Assembly (NCBI RefSeq): GCF_022129235.1
Contig: NZ_JADQAI010000001.1
Span: forward strand, 124,001-188,000
Source: Psychrobacter sp. Ps6
GTDB lineage: Bacteria; Pseudomonadota; Gammaproteobacteria; Pseudomonadales; Moraxellaceae
Reading direction: 5' to 3'
DNA length: 64,000 nt
A model generated the notes under the pieces. That model searched no databases, was not told where the DNA came from, and saw nothing but the letters and a program-made list of their open reading frames with translations. Below, piece by piece: positions 55,583 through 64,000 of the stretch (positions within the stretch are counted from its first letter, which is position 1; each line of letters starts with the position of its first letter). A program made the translations under genes and the position numbers.

Positions 55583-56347
55583 ATGTCATATCCTGCAACC
55601 ACTACTTCCAATACGCTGTCTTCAGATCGCTTCATCACGCTGCTACCAGGTGGTCATCATTGGTGTGGCCGCATCAACAAAAACCATGTACTCACGCTTA
55701 AATCACTGGCAGCCAATACCAATGCCAGCCTATATGTGGTCAATGCTGATGAGAAGCTTGAGCGCTTCAATATGCCAGACAGCCTAAAAGCGCAGTACAC
55801 GCTGTACCTATCAGAAGGTCATGTGCTGTATTCGGATATGGGCCGAGTGCTCGCCTCTATCATTAGCGATGATCATGGCTGGAACGATGCCATTTGTGGC
55901 CCTAGCAATGCCACTACCATCCGCACCAAGTATGGCAAAAAAACCTTTCAAGATGCTCGCAATGAGCGCTATCAAAACGGCCTCGATGGACTACTGACAG
56001 AGATGTCGAAGTTTGCACTGAACGAGAGTGATCTTACCGCAACGGTAAACTTCTTTTCTAAGGTTACCCCTGATCTACAAGGGCAGCTGTCTTATATCAC
56101 AACTGACAATACTGACCAGTCCATTGCCTTACGCTTTGAGATGAACTGCTTAGTATTTATCTGTAATGCTCCACACCCCCTTGATCCCTCACACATTTAC
56201 GATCCAGCTGATATTGAGCTTACCATCAGTCATGCAGCCCCTATTTTGCCAAAAGGCAAATCAGATGTCTGCCGCGACTCTTGTGAGCAAAACCAGCGTG
56301 GGTTTGAAAATAATGCCCGTTATTTTGGTGACTATGAGAATGCTTAA
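55583..56347 (+). CDS. DUF1989 protein, first subunit of carboxyguanidine deiminase (urea carboxylase-associated type)
   Basis: A 254-residue DUF1989 protein. Such pairs beside a biotin carboxylase were first called urea carboxylase-associated proteins and later shown to form carboxyguanidine deiminase, which hydrolyses carboxyguanidine to allophanate and ammonia. Seen here: LLPGGHHWCGRI, LYVVNADEKLERFNMPDS, SEGHVLYSDMGRVLASIISDDHGWNDAICGPSN and FEMNCLVFICNAPHPLDPS. It is the first gene after the guanidine riboswitch and is followed by a second, shorter homologue. Which of the two is subunit A or B is not decided. Confidence 0.85.
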   Translation: MSYPATTTSNTLSSDRFITLLPGGHHWCGRINKNHVLTLKSLAANTNASLYVVNADEKLERFNMPDSLKAQYTLYLSEGHVLYSDMGRVLASIISDDHGWNDAICGPSNATTIRTKYGKKTFQDARNERYQNGLDGLLTEMSKFALNESDLTATVNFFSKVTPDLQGQLSYITTDNTDQSIALRFEMNCLVFICNAPHPLDPSHIYDPADIELTISHAAPILPKGKSDVCRDSCEQNQRGFENNARYFGDYENA

Positions 56348-56502
56348 TCAGCGTTATGTTTAGTAGCCGCGTACGCTGATTCAGTAATTATAAATTCCGA
56401 ATTTTTGACTGACAAAACGCCTTTATATAGATCCATTTGATTTATATCTGGACCCATCACGTTTAAAAACAGTCATGCCAACTAAGATAAGAGAGCACGC
56501 TC

Positions 56503-57204
56503 ATGACAATAAATAATGACATCAAGAACAAAAATGAATCTAAGCAAAGTCCGGTATCAATAGCTTTAGAGTCAACCGATCTCAAGCAGATCAAACAGCG
56601 CGAGGTTTGCGCGGCTGGAGAGGGCTGGATGGCAGAGGTCAAACAAGGCCAGACATTACGGATTATAGATACCGAAGGCAATCAGGCAGTTGATACGTTA
56701 TTTATCAGTTGTGCGGATACGGCCGAGCGCTATAGCGCCACGGATACGTTGGCACAAAGCCAAAAGCTATTTTTGGAAAAAGGCAGCCAGCTGTTTACCA
56801 ATAAAGGGCGCGTTATTGCAACCATTACCGATGATACTTGTGGTCGCCATGACACTTTGGGCGGTGCTTGTTCATGTGAGAGTAATACCGTGCGTTACGC
56901 GCATGACACTTATCCCATGCATAGCTGCCGCAACAACTTTATGCACACCATAGCAACGCACCCAATCGCACAAAAATATGATCTGACCCTACGTAATGTT
57001 GGACCCAATATCAATTTTTTTATGAATGTACCTATCACCCCAGATGGCAGTTTGGCATTCGATGATGGTATCTCAGCACCGGGCAAATATGTCGATATCA
57101 CCGCACACATGGACATGATTGTCCTCATATCAAATTGTCCTCAGCTCAACAATCCCTGCAATGGCTATAACCCCACGCCCATTGAGCTTGTGATCTATGA
57201 GTAA
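56503..57204 (+). CDS. DUF1989 protein, second subunit of carboxyguanidine deiminase (urea carboxylase-associated type)
   Basis: A 233-residue DUF1989 homologue of the preceding gene. It has GQTLRIIDTEGNQAVDTLFISCADTAERYSATDT, KGRVIATITDDTCGRHDTLGGACSCESN (Cys123, Cys125) and NFMHTIATHP, then GPNINFFMNVPI. The conserved cysteines and histidines are the likely metal site. The first 25 residues are a polar lead, so translation may begin slightly later. It works with the preceding subunit to turn the carboxylase product into allophanate. The spacer of about 155 bases is AT-rich. Confidence 0.85.
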   Translation: MTINNDIKNKNESKQSPVSIALESTDLKQIKQREVCAAGEGWMAEVKQGQTLRIIDTEGNQAVDTLFISCADTAERYSATDTLAQSQKLFLEKGSQLFTNKGRVIATITDDTCGRHDTLGGACSCESNTVRYAHDTYPMHSCRNNFMHTIATHPIAQKYDLTLRNVGPNINFFMNVPITPDGSLAFDDGISAPGKYVDITAHMDMIVLISNCPQLNNPCNGYNPTPIELVIYE

Positions 57205-57258
57205 ATCGTTTGTAGAGTGAACGACCCTGTATACGAATAGAAAATTGAGGAAACTGTG

Positions 57259-60200
57259 ATGTTTAATAAAGTATTGATTGCCAATCGCGGTGCTATCGCT
57301 TGCCGAATTATACGCACGCTAAAAGAGATGGGTGTTGGTTCAGTCGTTGTCTATACCGATGTGGATCGTGGCTCACTACATGTCAGTCAGGCGGATGAAG
57401 CCATCAATATCGGCTCTGGACCTGCCAGTGACAGCTATCTAAATATGGACAAAGTGTTACAAGCAGCGATCGATTCAGGTGCTGAAGCGATTCATCCCGG
57501 CTATGGATTTTTGTCAGAAAACGCGACCTTCTGTGACCGCTGCAGTGATGCTGGGATCGCTTTTATTGGGCCGACATCTGAGCAGCTACTGAGCTTTGGA
57601 CTCAAGCATACGGCTCGTAAGCTGGCTATTGAGAGCCAAGTGCCCTTATTACCAGGTAGCGAGCTGCTACAAGATATAGACGAGGCATTACGTGAGGCTG
57701 AGCGTATTGGTTACCCTGTGATGCTAAAAAGTACGGCAGGCGGCGGTGGTATTGGCATGCGTCTGGTATGGAATGAGACTGAGCTAAAAGATGCTTATGA
57801 CTCTGTGCACCATTTGGCGCAAAGCAACTTTAGTGATGCAGGTCTTTATCTTGAAAAGTTTGTAGAACACGCCCGTCATATCGAGGTGCAAGTATTCGGT
57901 GACGGGGCAGGTAATATCATCACTTTGGGTGAGCGTGATTGCTCTATCCAAAGGCGGAATCAAAAGGTCATTGAAGAGACGCCAGCGCCGCTATTATCCG
58001 ATGCACAAAGACAAAACTTACAACGGGTGGCGACCCAGTTGATGCAGCAGGTCAACTACCGCTCTGCTGGTACCGTTGAGTTTGTGATGGATGTATCGAC
58101 CCAAGCGTTTTACTTTTTGGAAGTGAATACCCGCTTACAAGTTGAGCATGGGGTTACCGAAGAGATTTATCAGGTAGATTTGGTGCGCTGGATGATTGAT
58201 CTGGCAGCAGGCGAGTTTGTATCGCCAGAACTACCACTACAGGCGTCAGGACATTCGATTCAGGTACGACTATATGCTGAAGATCCTATCAAAAGCTTTC
58301 AGCCGAGCACGGGTATTTTGACGGATGCCTATTTTGATACAGCAGCGCGGGTTGAGACTTGGATAGAAACGGGTAGTGAGATATCAGCCTTTTACGACCC
58401 GATGCTTGCAAAAATTATCGTCACAGCGCCTGATCGCATGCAAGCACTGACGAAGATGAGTCAATGCTTATCAGTGTCACGCATGGCAGGTCTTGAAACC
58501 AATCTCGAGTATTTGCAGCAGATCGTAGCCTCAGAAACGTTTGGTGAAGGTACGCAAACGACTCAGTTTTTGAATAGCTTTGCTTGGCTTAGCCAAAAAA
58601 TTGAAGTGATACAGTCAGGCGTACAGACGGCCGTACAAGATGTGCTCGGTCGGCAGGGCTATTGGGATGTGGGCGTACCACCATCAGGGGCGATAGATGG
58701 TTTGAGTCTCAACACGGCCAACCAGCTTTTGGACAATCCATTTAACACCGCAGGTCTTGAGTGTGTGGTCACCGGACCGACCCTACGATTTCATTGTAAC
58801 AGTCAAATCGCGATCACAGGCGGTGAAATGGCATGTACGCTGGATGGTGAAGTACAGCAAATGTGGCAAACCATCACAGTGAATAAAGGACAAACGCTTG
58901 TTTGCGGCAATATCACCTCAGGCTGTCGCAGTTATATCGCTATCAAAGGAGGAATAGCGGTTCCTGAATATTTGGACAGTCAGGCGACCTTTAGCTTAGG
59001 TCAGTTTGGTGGACACGCTGGTCGTAATTTGCTCATCGGCGATATGTTACCGATTAAACAGTACGACATGGCTAATGATATCAACGTATTGCCTATTGCT
59101 CAGCGACCAAAGTTCGATGGGGTGTGGCAAATCGCCGTGATGTATGGACCACACGGCGCGCCGGATTTCTTTACCGATGCTGATGTGACGCAGTTCTTTG
59201 GACATGAATGGGAGGTGCATCACAACTCTAGCCGTACCGGTATCCGCCTGGTTGGACCTAAACCTGAATGGGCGCGTGAAGATGGCGGTGAAGCGGGGTT
59301 ACATCCATCAAACATCCATGACAACGCCTATGCGGTTGGAGCGATTGACTTTACTGGTGATATGCCAATTATTTTGGGTCCTGATGGGCCAAGCCTCGGC
59401 GGGTTTGTTTGCTTGAGCGTCATCGTCGCCGGTGAGCGTTGGAAAATGGGCCAGCTAAAAGCGGGTGATCGAGTACAGTTCGTCCCTATTAACTACGAGC
59501 AAGCCGCAAAGCTCCATCAACGCTATGACGATATGCTGCGTGCTGATCACTGTGATTTGGTGGATTATGATTTACCCATCACGACAGATAAGACCACATT
59601 ACAGACAGCTATATTGGACACATCCCCTATCAATGGTGAGCAGCCAGCAGTGGTCTATCGTCCTGCAGGTGACAGTTATCTGCTGGTTGAATATGGTGAG
59701 CAGGTGCTTGATTTGCAATTGCGTTTTCGCGTTCAGGCATTAATGGAATGGCTACAAGCGCAGCAGATTGATGCCATCATCGATTTGACCCCGGGCATTC
59801 GCTCATTGTTGGTACACTACCACTCATTAAAATTGTCACAAACCGACCTGCTAGCGATGCTTAAAGACGCAGAAAACGCGTTACCTGATATCAAGAACAT
59901 GCAAGTACCTTCTAGAATCGTCCATCTCCCCATGGCATGGGCGGACTCACAGACCAAGCTGGCAACGGAGAAATACCAGCAACTGGTCTATCCTGACGCA
60001 CCTTGGTGCCCTGACAATATCGAATTTATCAGACGTATCAATGGTTTGGCTTCTGCTCAAGCAGTCAAAGACATTGTCTATGACGCCAGCTATCTCGTCA
60101 TGGGACTCGGCGATGTCTATCTCGGTGCGCCTGTTGCCACGCCACTCGATCCGAGACATCGCTTAGTCACGACCAAATACAATCCAGCCAGAACGTGGAC

Positions 60201-60900
60201 ACCAGAGAACGCCGTGGGCATCGGCGGTGCTTATATGTGTATCTATGGCATGGAAGGCCCAGGCGGTTATCAGTTCGTTGGTAGAACGCTACAAATCTGG
60301 AACCGTTATCGCTCGCATCCGAGTTTTCAAGCCGAAAAACCTTGGCTATTGCGATTTTTTGATCAAATTCGCTTTTATGAAGTCAGTGAAGAAAAGTTGC
60401 TATCGATGCGTACGGCATTCAAAGCAGGTGAGCTGGCGATTGAGGTTGAGGACAGCGTGCTCAATCTCGCTGAGTACTACGCGATGCTAAACGACAACAA
60501 AGACAGTATCCAGACATTTAAAGATCAGCAGCAGGCTAACTTTGATGCTGAACGACAACGCTGGAAGCAACAAGGGCTGGATCAGTATATTGGCGACAAT
60601 ATTGACACAGTGGAGGTGTTATCAGATATCACCGTGCCCGAAGGCGGCATAGTCGTCAACGCGCACATGATGGGTAGCGTCTGGAAAATCTCTTGTGCGG
60701 TAGGCGATGTCATCGATGAAGGCCAGACTCTGGCGATCATAGAAGCGATGAAAATTGAGATACCGATTGTCTCACCTGTTGCCATGCAGGTCGTGAGTAT
60801 CGAGATTGAGATTGGCATGACGGTGAAACCCGAGCAGCCTTTATTTGTACTGGCACCCGTTGCTGTTAACGAAGCGCAGGTAACAGACATTGCGATCTAG
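57259..60900 (+). CDS. Biotin-dependent guanidine (urea-type) carboxylase
   Basis: A 1213-residue single-chain carboxylase. The biotin carboxylase part (about 1-450) shows HPGYGFLSEN, the ATP-grasp lid with Lys157 and GGGGIGM (161-167) and EVNTRLQVEHGVTEE. The middle carboxyltransferase (about 470-1080) carries the KipI/KipA-like segments (VGVPPSGAIDGLSL, PSLGGFVCLSVI). The C-terminal biotinyl domain has EAMKIE with biotin-accepting Lys1165. Enzymes of this kind were annotated urea carboxylase; those behind guanidine-I riboswitches carboxylate guanidine in preference. ATG 57259 is preferred over the GTG one codon before; GAGG is upstream. Confidence 0.9.
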   Translation: MFNKVLIANRGAIACRIIRTLKEMGVGSVVVYTDVDRGSLHVSQADEAINIGSGPASDSYLNMDKVLQAAIDSGAEAIHPGYGFLSENATFCDRCSDAGIAFIGPTSEQLLSFGLKHTARKLAIESQVPLLPGSELLQDIDEALREAERIGYPVMLKSTAGGGGIGMRLVWNETELKDAYDSVHHLAQSNFSDAGLYLEKFVEHARHIEVQVFGDGAGNIITLGERDCSIQRRNQKVIEETPAPLLSDAQRQNLQRVATQLMQQVNYRSAGTVEFVMDVSTQAFYFLEVNTRLQVEHGVTEEIYQVDLVRWMIDLAAGEFVSPELPLQASGHSIQVRLYAEDPIKSFQPSTGILTDAYFDTAARVETWIETGSEISAFYDPMLAKIIVTAPDRMQALTKMSQCLSVSRMAGLETNLEYLQQIVASETFGEGTQTTQFLNSFAWLSQKIEVIQSGVQTAVQDVLGRQGYWDVGVPPSGAIDGLSLNTANQLLDNPFNTAGLECVVTGPTLRFHCNSQIAITGGEMACTLDGEVQQMWQTITVNKGQTLVCGNITSGCRSYIAIKGGIAVPEYLDSQATFSLGQFGGHAGRNLLIGDMLPIKQYDMANDINVLPIAQRPKFDGVWQIAVMYGPHGAPDFFTDADVTQFFGHEWEVHHNSSRTGIRLVGPKPEWAREDGGEAGLHPSNIHDNAYAVGAIDFTGDMPIILGPDGPSLGGFVCLSVIVAGERWKMGQLKAGDRVQFVPINYEQAAKLHQRYDDMLRADHCDLVDYDLPITTDKTTLQTAILDTSPINGEQPAVVYRPAGDSYLLVEYGEQVLDLQLRFRVQALMEWLQAQQIDAIIDLTPGIRSLLVHYHSLKLSQTDLLAMLKDAENALPDIKNMQVPSRIVHLPMAWADSQTKLATEKYQQLVYPDAPWCPDNIEFIRRINGLASAQAVKDIVYDASYLVMGLGDVYLGAPVATPLDPRHRLVTTKYNPARTWTPENAVGIGGAYMCIYGMEGPGGYQFVGRTLQIWNRYRSHPSFQAEKPWLLRFFDQIRFYEVSEEKLLSMRTAFKAGELAIEVEDSVLNLAEYYAMLNDNKDSIQTFKDQQQANFDAERQRWKQQGLDQYIGDNIDTVEVLSDITVPEGGIVVNAHMMGSVWKISCAVGDVIDEGQTLAIIEAMKIEIPIVSPVAMQVVSIEIEIGMTVKPEQPLFVLAPVAVNEAQVTDIAI

Positions 60901-60976
60901 CAGGTTTTTTAAGGATGCATCTGGTCGATAGTCAAAAAATACCGACAATCATATTTGAGAATAAGAGAGAACACTC

Positions 60977-62791
60977 ATGCAAAAGAATTGGACGATTAAC
61001 GATTGGCAAAGCGGCTATTGCAACGGTCACATTCAGCTCAGCGACTTGCTAGAGTACGTGGCAAGCATTGACAATGATGACAATGCTTGGATTGAAATTG
61101 CAACGCTTGAGCAACTTACCACACAGATTGAAAGTATCGCAGCGCAAAACGCCAAAGACTTACCGCTATACGGCATACCGTTTGCCGTGAAAGACAACAT
61201 CGATGTGGCAGGATTTCATACCACGGCAGGCTCATCATCCCCTTTGTACATGGCTGAGAGCGACGCGTATGTGATTGCCAAGCTCAAAGCTGCAGGTGCA
61301 ATCGTTATCGGTAAAACCAATCTTGACCAGTTCGCGACAGGATTGGTAGGTACACGCTCCCCTTATGGGGCAGTGAGCAATAGTTTTAATTCTGAATATA
61401 TTAGTGGCGGCTCAAGTTCAGGCTCTGCAGTAAGTGTTGCCAATGGCAATGTGCCTTTCGCTCTAGGTACAGATACGGCAGGCTCTGGACGTGTGCCTGC
61501 TGGGCACAACAATATAGTGGGTTTGAAGCCAACCAAAGGCTGGTTCTCCAGTACGGGTCTCATTCCCGCTTGTCGCTTGCATGACGTTATCTCTATTTTC
61601 GCGCTTGGCGTTGATGATGCGTGGCAAGTGGCTCAGATAATGAAGGGTTACGATGCCAAGGATGATTATAGCCGTGTCCATCCTGCCACTACGCCAGCTG
61701 CCTTTAGTCTTGGCAAAATCGCCATCCCTGACACTTTAGAATTCTATGGCGATACCGAGTCAGAACAGGCTTTTGAGAGAGCCATCACGCAGCTACAGAC
61801 GATGGGTTATAAGGTTACACCGATAGACTTTACGGTCTTTAATGAGTTAGCCGATGCACTCTATAACGACAGCTGGGTTAGTGAGCGCACCTTTGCAATC
61901 GAGCAGCTTGTGACGCGTGATGAGCTGCTACCCATTACTCGCCAAATCATTAGTCAAGCCGATGATTATAGCGCCGTCGATGCGATGAGCGCTGAGTATA
62001 CGCGCGCCGCACTCAGCCGCCAAATTCAGCAAGTGATGTCTGAATTTGATGCCTTAATGGTACCCACCGCACCGACCATCTATACCATCGATGCCGTTAA
62101 TGCTGACCCGTTAACCAAGAACAGCCATATGGGCGCTTACACCAATTTTGTGAATTTGGCTGACCTATCGGCACTTGCCTTACCGAATGTGATTGCTGAT
62201 GACGGATTGCCGCGCGGTGTCACTTTTATTGCGCCCGCTTGGCACGATGAAGCCCTGGCCAATTTTGGTCATCAGTGGCAAGCCGCCCTCAATATACCGA
62301 TAGGAACGTCTCAGCATCATTATAAATCTGACCCAGCTCAATCTGATAAACCGCAATCGCTCATTTCACTTACTACAACACTTGATAGTGATAATAGTGT
62401 GGATCTAGCAGTGGTTGGTGCGCATTTGAGCGGTATGCCGCTTAACTATCAGCTGACCGATCGCGGCGGTGTGTTGTCCGAACAAACTCAAACGGCAGCG
62501 ACCTATCAGCTGTTTGCCTTAGCAGGAGCAACACCTGCCAAACCAGGACTCATGCGCCATAGCGACGGACGCGCCATTGAGGTAGAAGTCTGGCGTATTC
62601 CTAACGCAAGGTTTGGCGAAATCGTTAACGAGGTACCTGCGCCATTAGGAATCGGCAACGTTGAGCTGGCAGACGGTCGCTGGGTGAAAAGCTTTATTTG
62701 CGAACCATATGGCTTTGAAGGCAGTACAGATGTGACGGCATTTGGTGGCTGGAGGGCGTACATCGCCAAGCAGTTTGAACCTATTGCTTAG
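60977..62791 (+). CDS. atzF: Allophanate hydrolase
   Basis: Amidase-signature enzyme that splits allophanate into ammonia and CO2, the last step of this pathway. The Lys-cisSer-Ser triad is visible: Lys72 in AVKDNID, the GGSSSGSAV serine near 147, and nucleophile Ser170 in DTAGSGRVPA. The second half (about 460-604) is the small C-terminal domain of the AtzF type (LMRHSDGRAIEVEVWRIPNARFGEIVNEVPAPLGIG). The length of 604 fits. It follows the carboxylase by 76 bases. Confidence 0.93.
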   Translation: MQKNWTINDWQSGYCNGHIQLSDLLEYVASIDNDDNAWIEIATLEQLTTQIESIAAQNAKDLPLYGIPFAVKDNIDVAGFHTTAGSSSPLYMAESDAYVIAKLKAAGAIVIGKTNLDQFATGLVGTRSPYGAVSNSFNSEYISGGSSSGSAVSVANGNVPFALGTDTAGSGRVPAGHNNIVGLKPTKGWFSSTGLIPACRLHDVISIFALGVDDAWQVAQIMKGYDAKDDYSRVHPATTPAAFSLGKIAIPDTLEFYGDTESEQAFERAITQLQTMGYKVTPIDFTVFNELADALYNDSWVSERTFAIEQLVTRDELLPITRQIISQADDYSAVDAMSAEYTRAALSRQIQQVMSEFDALMVPTAPTIYTIDAVNADPLTKNSHMGAYTNFVNLADLSALALPNVIADDGLPRGVTFIAPAWHDEALANFGHQWQAALNIPIGTSQHHYKSDPAQSDKPQSLISLTTTLDSDNSVDLAVVGAHLSGMPLNYQLTDRGGVLSEQTQTAATYQLFALAGATPAKPGLMRHSDGRAIEVEVWRIPNARFGEIVNEVPAPLGIGNVELADGRWVKSFICEPYGFEGSTDVTAFGGWRAYIAKQFEPIA

Positions 62792-62928
62792 ACCAGATAG
62801 TAGATGCACAAGTTTATGCATGATCTAAAACAGCAGCGCTCGCCATATCATTTTCCCTGATGGCATAGCAAACACTTATCAGCAGACACTCTCATAATGA
62901 GACGGTCTATATTCAAGGAGTAAGACTC

Positions 62929-63954
62929 ATGAATCGACGCTTATTTACTTTTGCCGTTCTTTCAAGCTTTATGCTATTTGGTTGTGACAATACTGCCACC
63001 GTATCTGCACCTGAAGGCGAGGCGGCATCAGAAAAAGTCACTGCCGCAAACGACGATCCGATTTCTATCGGTTACAGTGATTGGCCTGGCTGGGTGGCTT
63101 GGCAGATTGCGATTGATAAAGGCTGGTTTGATGAAGCTGGTGTGAATGTTGAGTTTAAGTGGTTTGATTACTCGGCCTCGTTATCTGCTTTTGCCTCCAA
63201 CCAATTAGACGCTATTTCTGTGACCAATGGCGACAACCTTGTCAACGCAGCGAGCGGTAGTGAAGGTATCATTATCTTGGTCAACGACTATTCGGCAGGT
63301 AATGATCAGATCATTGCAAAGCCCGGTATTACGAGCATAGCGGACCTAAAAGGTCAATCGATTGGGGTTGAAAAAGGCTTGGTTGATCATCTACTGCTCA
63401 ATAGTGCGCTGACTGACAACGGCCTCACGGAAGCGGACGTGACACTGGTGAACGCCACCACTAACGAGCTGCCACAAGTCTTTACCAATGACAGTATTGA
63501 TGCCGTTTCTATCTGGCAGCCCAACGCTAATCAAGCGCTAAAAAACGTACCGAGCGCAAAGGCTATCTATACCTCAGCGGACAAGCCGGGGCTTATTTAT
63601 GACACTTTAGCGGTCAGTCCCGCCAGTTTATCTGCGCACAAAGCTGAATACGCCAAAATTATCCAAGTGTGGGGCAAAGTTGTTAACTATATCAATGATC
63701 CTGCTACCAGAGAAGATGCGATTGGTATTATGTCCAACAAGGTCAATGTTCCTGCTGAGCAATATAAAGACTTTTTGAATGGGACGAAGCTCATGAGTTT
63801 AGAAGACAATAAAAAGGTTTTTGAAAAGTCTGATGCGCTGAGCTCTATCTATGGCTCAAGCTATCACGTCAACCAGTTCAATATCGACAATCAGATTTAT
63901 GATCAACAGCTAGATATTGATAAATTGATCTATCCCAACCTAATTACTCAGTAA
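62929..63954 (+). CDS. ABC transporter substrate-binding lipoprotein (SsuA/NMT1 type)
   Basis: A 341-residue lipoprotein: the signal peptide ends in lipobox LFGC (Cys19), then comes a short Ala/Glu-rich linker. The periplasmic-binding part opens ISIGYSDWPGWVAWQIAIDKGWFDEAGVNVEFKWFDYSASLSAF and has TSIADLKGQSIGVEKG, the pattern of nitrate/sulfonate/taurine-type binding proteins. As the last gene in the guanidine operon it most likely binds guanidine or a related cation for import, an inference from context. AAGGAG lies before the ATG. The partner permease and ATPase are not in the window and probably follow beyond 64 kb. Confidence 0.85.
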   Translation: MNRRLFTFAVLSSFMLFGCDNTATVSAPEGEAASEKVTAANDDPISIGYSDWPGWVAWQIAIDKGWFDEAGVNVEFKWFDYSASLSAFASNQLDAISVTNGDNLVNAASGSEGIIILVNDYSAGNDQIIAKPGITSIADLKGQSIGVEKGLVDHLLLNSALTDNGLTEADVTLVNATTNELPQVFTNDSIDAVSIWQPNANQALKNVPSAKAIYTSADKPGLIYDTLAVSPASLSAHKAEYAKIIQVWGKVVNYINDPATREDAIGIMSNKVNVPAEQYKDFLNGTKLMSLEDNKKVFEKSDALSSIYGSSYHVNQFNIDNQIYDQQLDIDKLIYPNLITQ

Positions 63955-64000
63955 GGTTAAGCGATATTTAATCTAGTAGTTACTGTGTCGTCATCATCAT

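Overview
The window looks like a stretch of chromosome from a Moraxellaceae gammaproteobacterium, most likely Psychrobacter. The reasons are the conserved block secG, tRNA-Leu(GAG), initiator tRNA, rimP-nusA-infB-rbfA-truB, rpsO, pnp; the order pilB-pilC-pilD-coaE; moderately AT-rich spacers; and a baeRF/Balon-like ribosome hibernation factor of the kind first described in Psychrobacter urativorans. The species cannot be fixed from the sequence alone. No insertion sequence, prophage, CRISPR array or origin was seen.

Layout. 1-7.9 kb, all on the minus strand: a type III PLP decarboxylase (cut by the window edge), def, a GlsB-type membrane protein, mpl, an NlpE-like lipoprotein, dsbB, gshA and erpA. 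8.4-13 kb: the ABC-F ATPase yheS, an RlpA-like DPBB protein, and the cbpA-cbpM chaperone pair. 13-17.7 kb, minus: sstT, holC, pepA and an isochorismatase-fold hydrolase. 18-20.7 kb: lptF-lptG. 20.8-28.3 kb: a methyltransferase, a PH-like membrane protein, an orphan Hint module that looks like a polymorphic-toxin remnant, a DUF3817 protein, xerD, tusA, an unrecognised membrane protein, ruvX, algH and recN. 29-35 kb: ppnP, rlmB, coaE, pilD, pilC and pilB. 35.5-49.3 kb, plus: tpiA, secG, two tRNAs, the nusA-infB operon, a PfpI/DJ-1 gene with two unlisted small acidic ORFs, rpsO and pnp. 49.4-53.2 kb, minus: a divergent macro-domain-like protein, a coiled-coil membrane protein, yheV and prlC. 53.7-54.9 kb: the Balon-like gene.

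55.3-64 kb is a guanidine-utilisation operon. A candidate sigma-54 promoter leads into a ykkC guanidine-I riboswitch, then two DUF1989 proteins (carboxyguanidine deiminase subunits), a biotin-dependent guanidine/urea carboxylase, allophanate hydrolase, and a lipoprotein substrate-binding protein whose permease and ATPase probably lie beyond the window. Together these genes would carboxylate guanidine, deiminate it to allophanate and release ammonia. Control would be double: nitrogen status through sigma-54 and ligand sensing through the riboswitch.

The most interesting places are the Balon-like gene, the sigma-54/guanidine-I leader, the broken Hint toxin module and the degenerate stand-alone macro-like protein. 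All functions are assigned by reading motifs; no database search was run.
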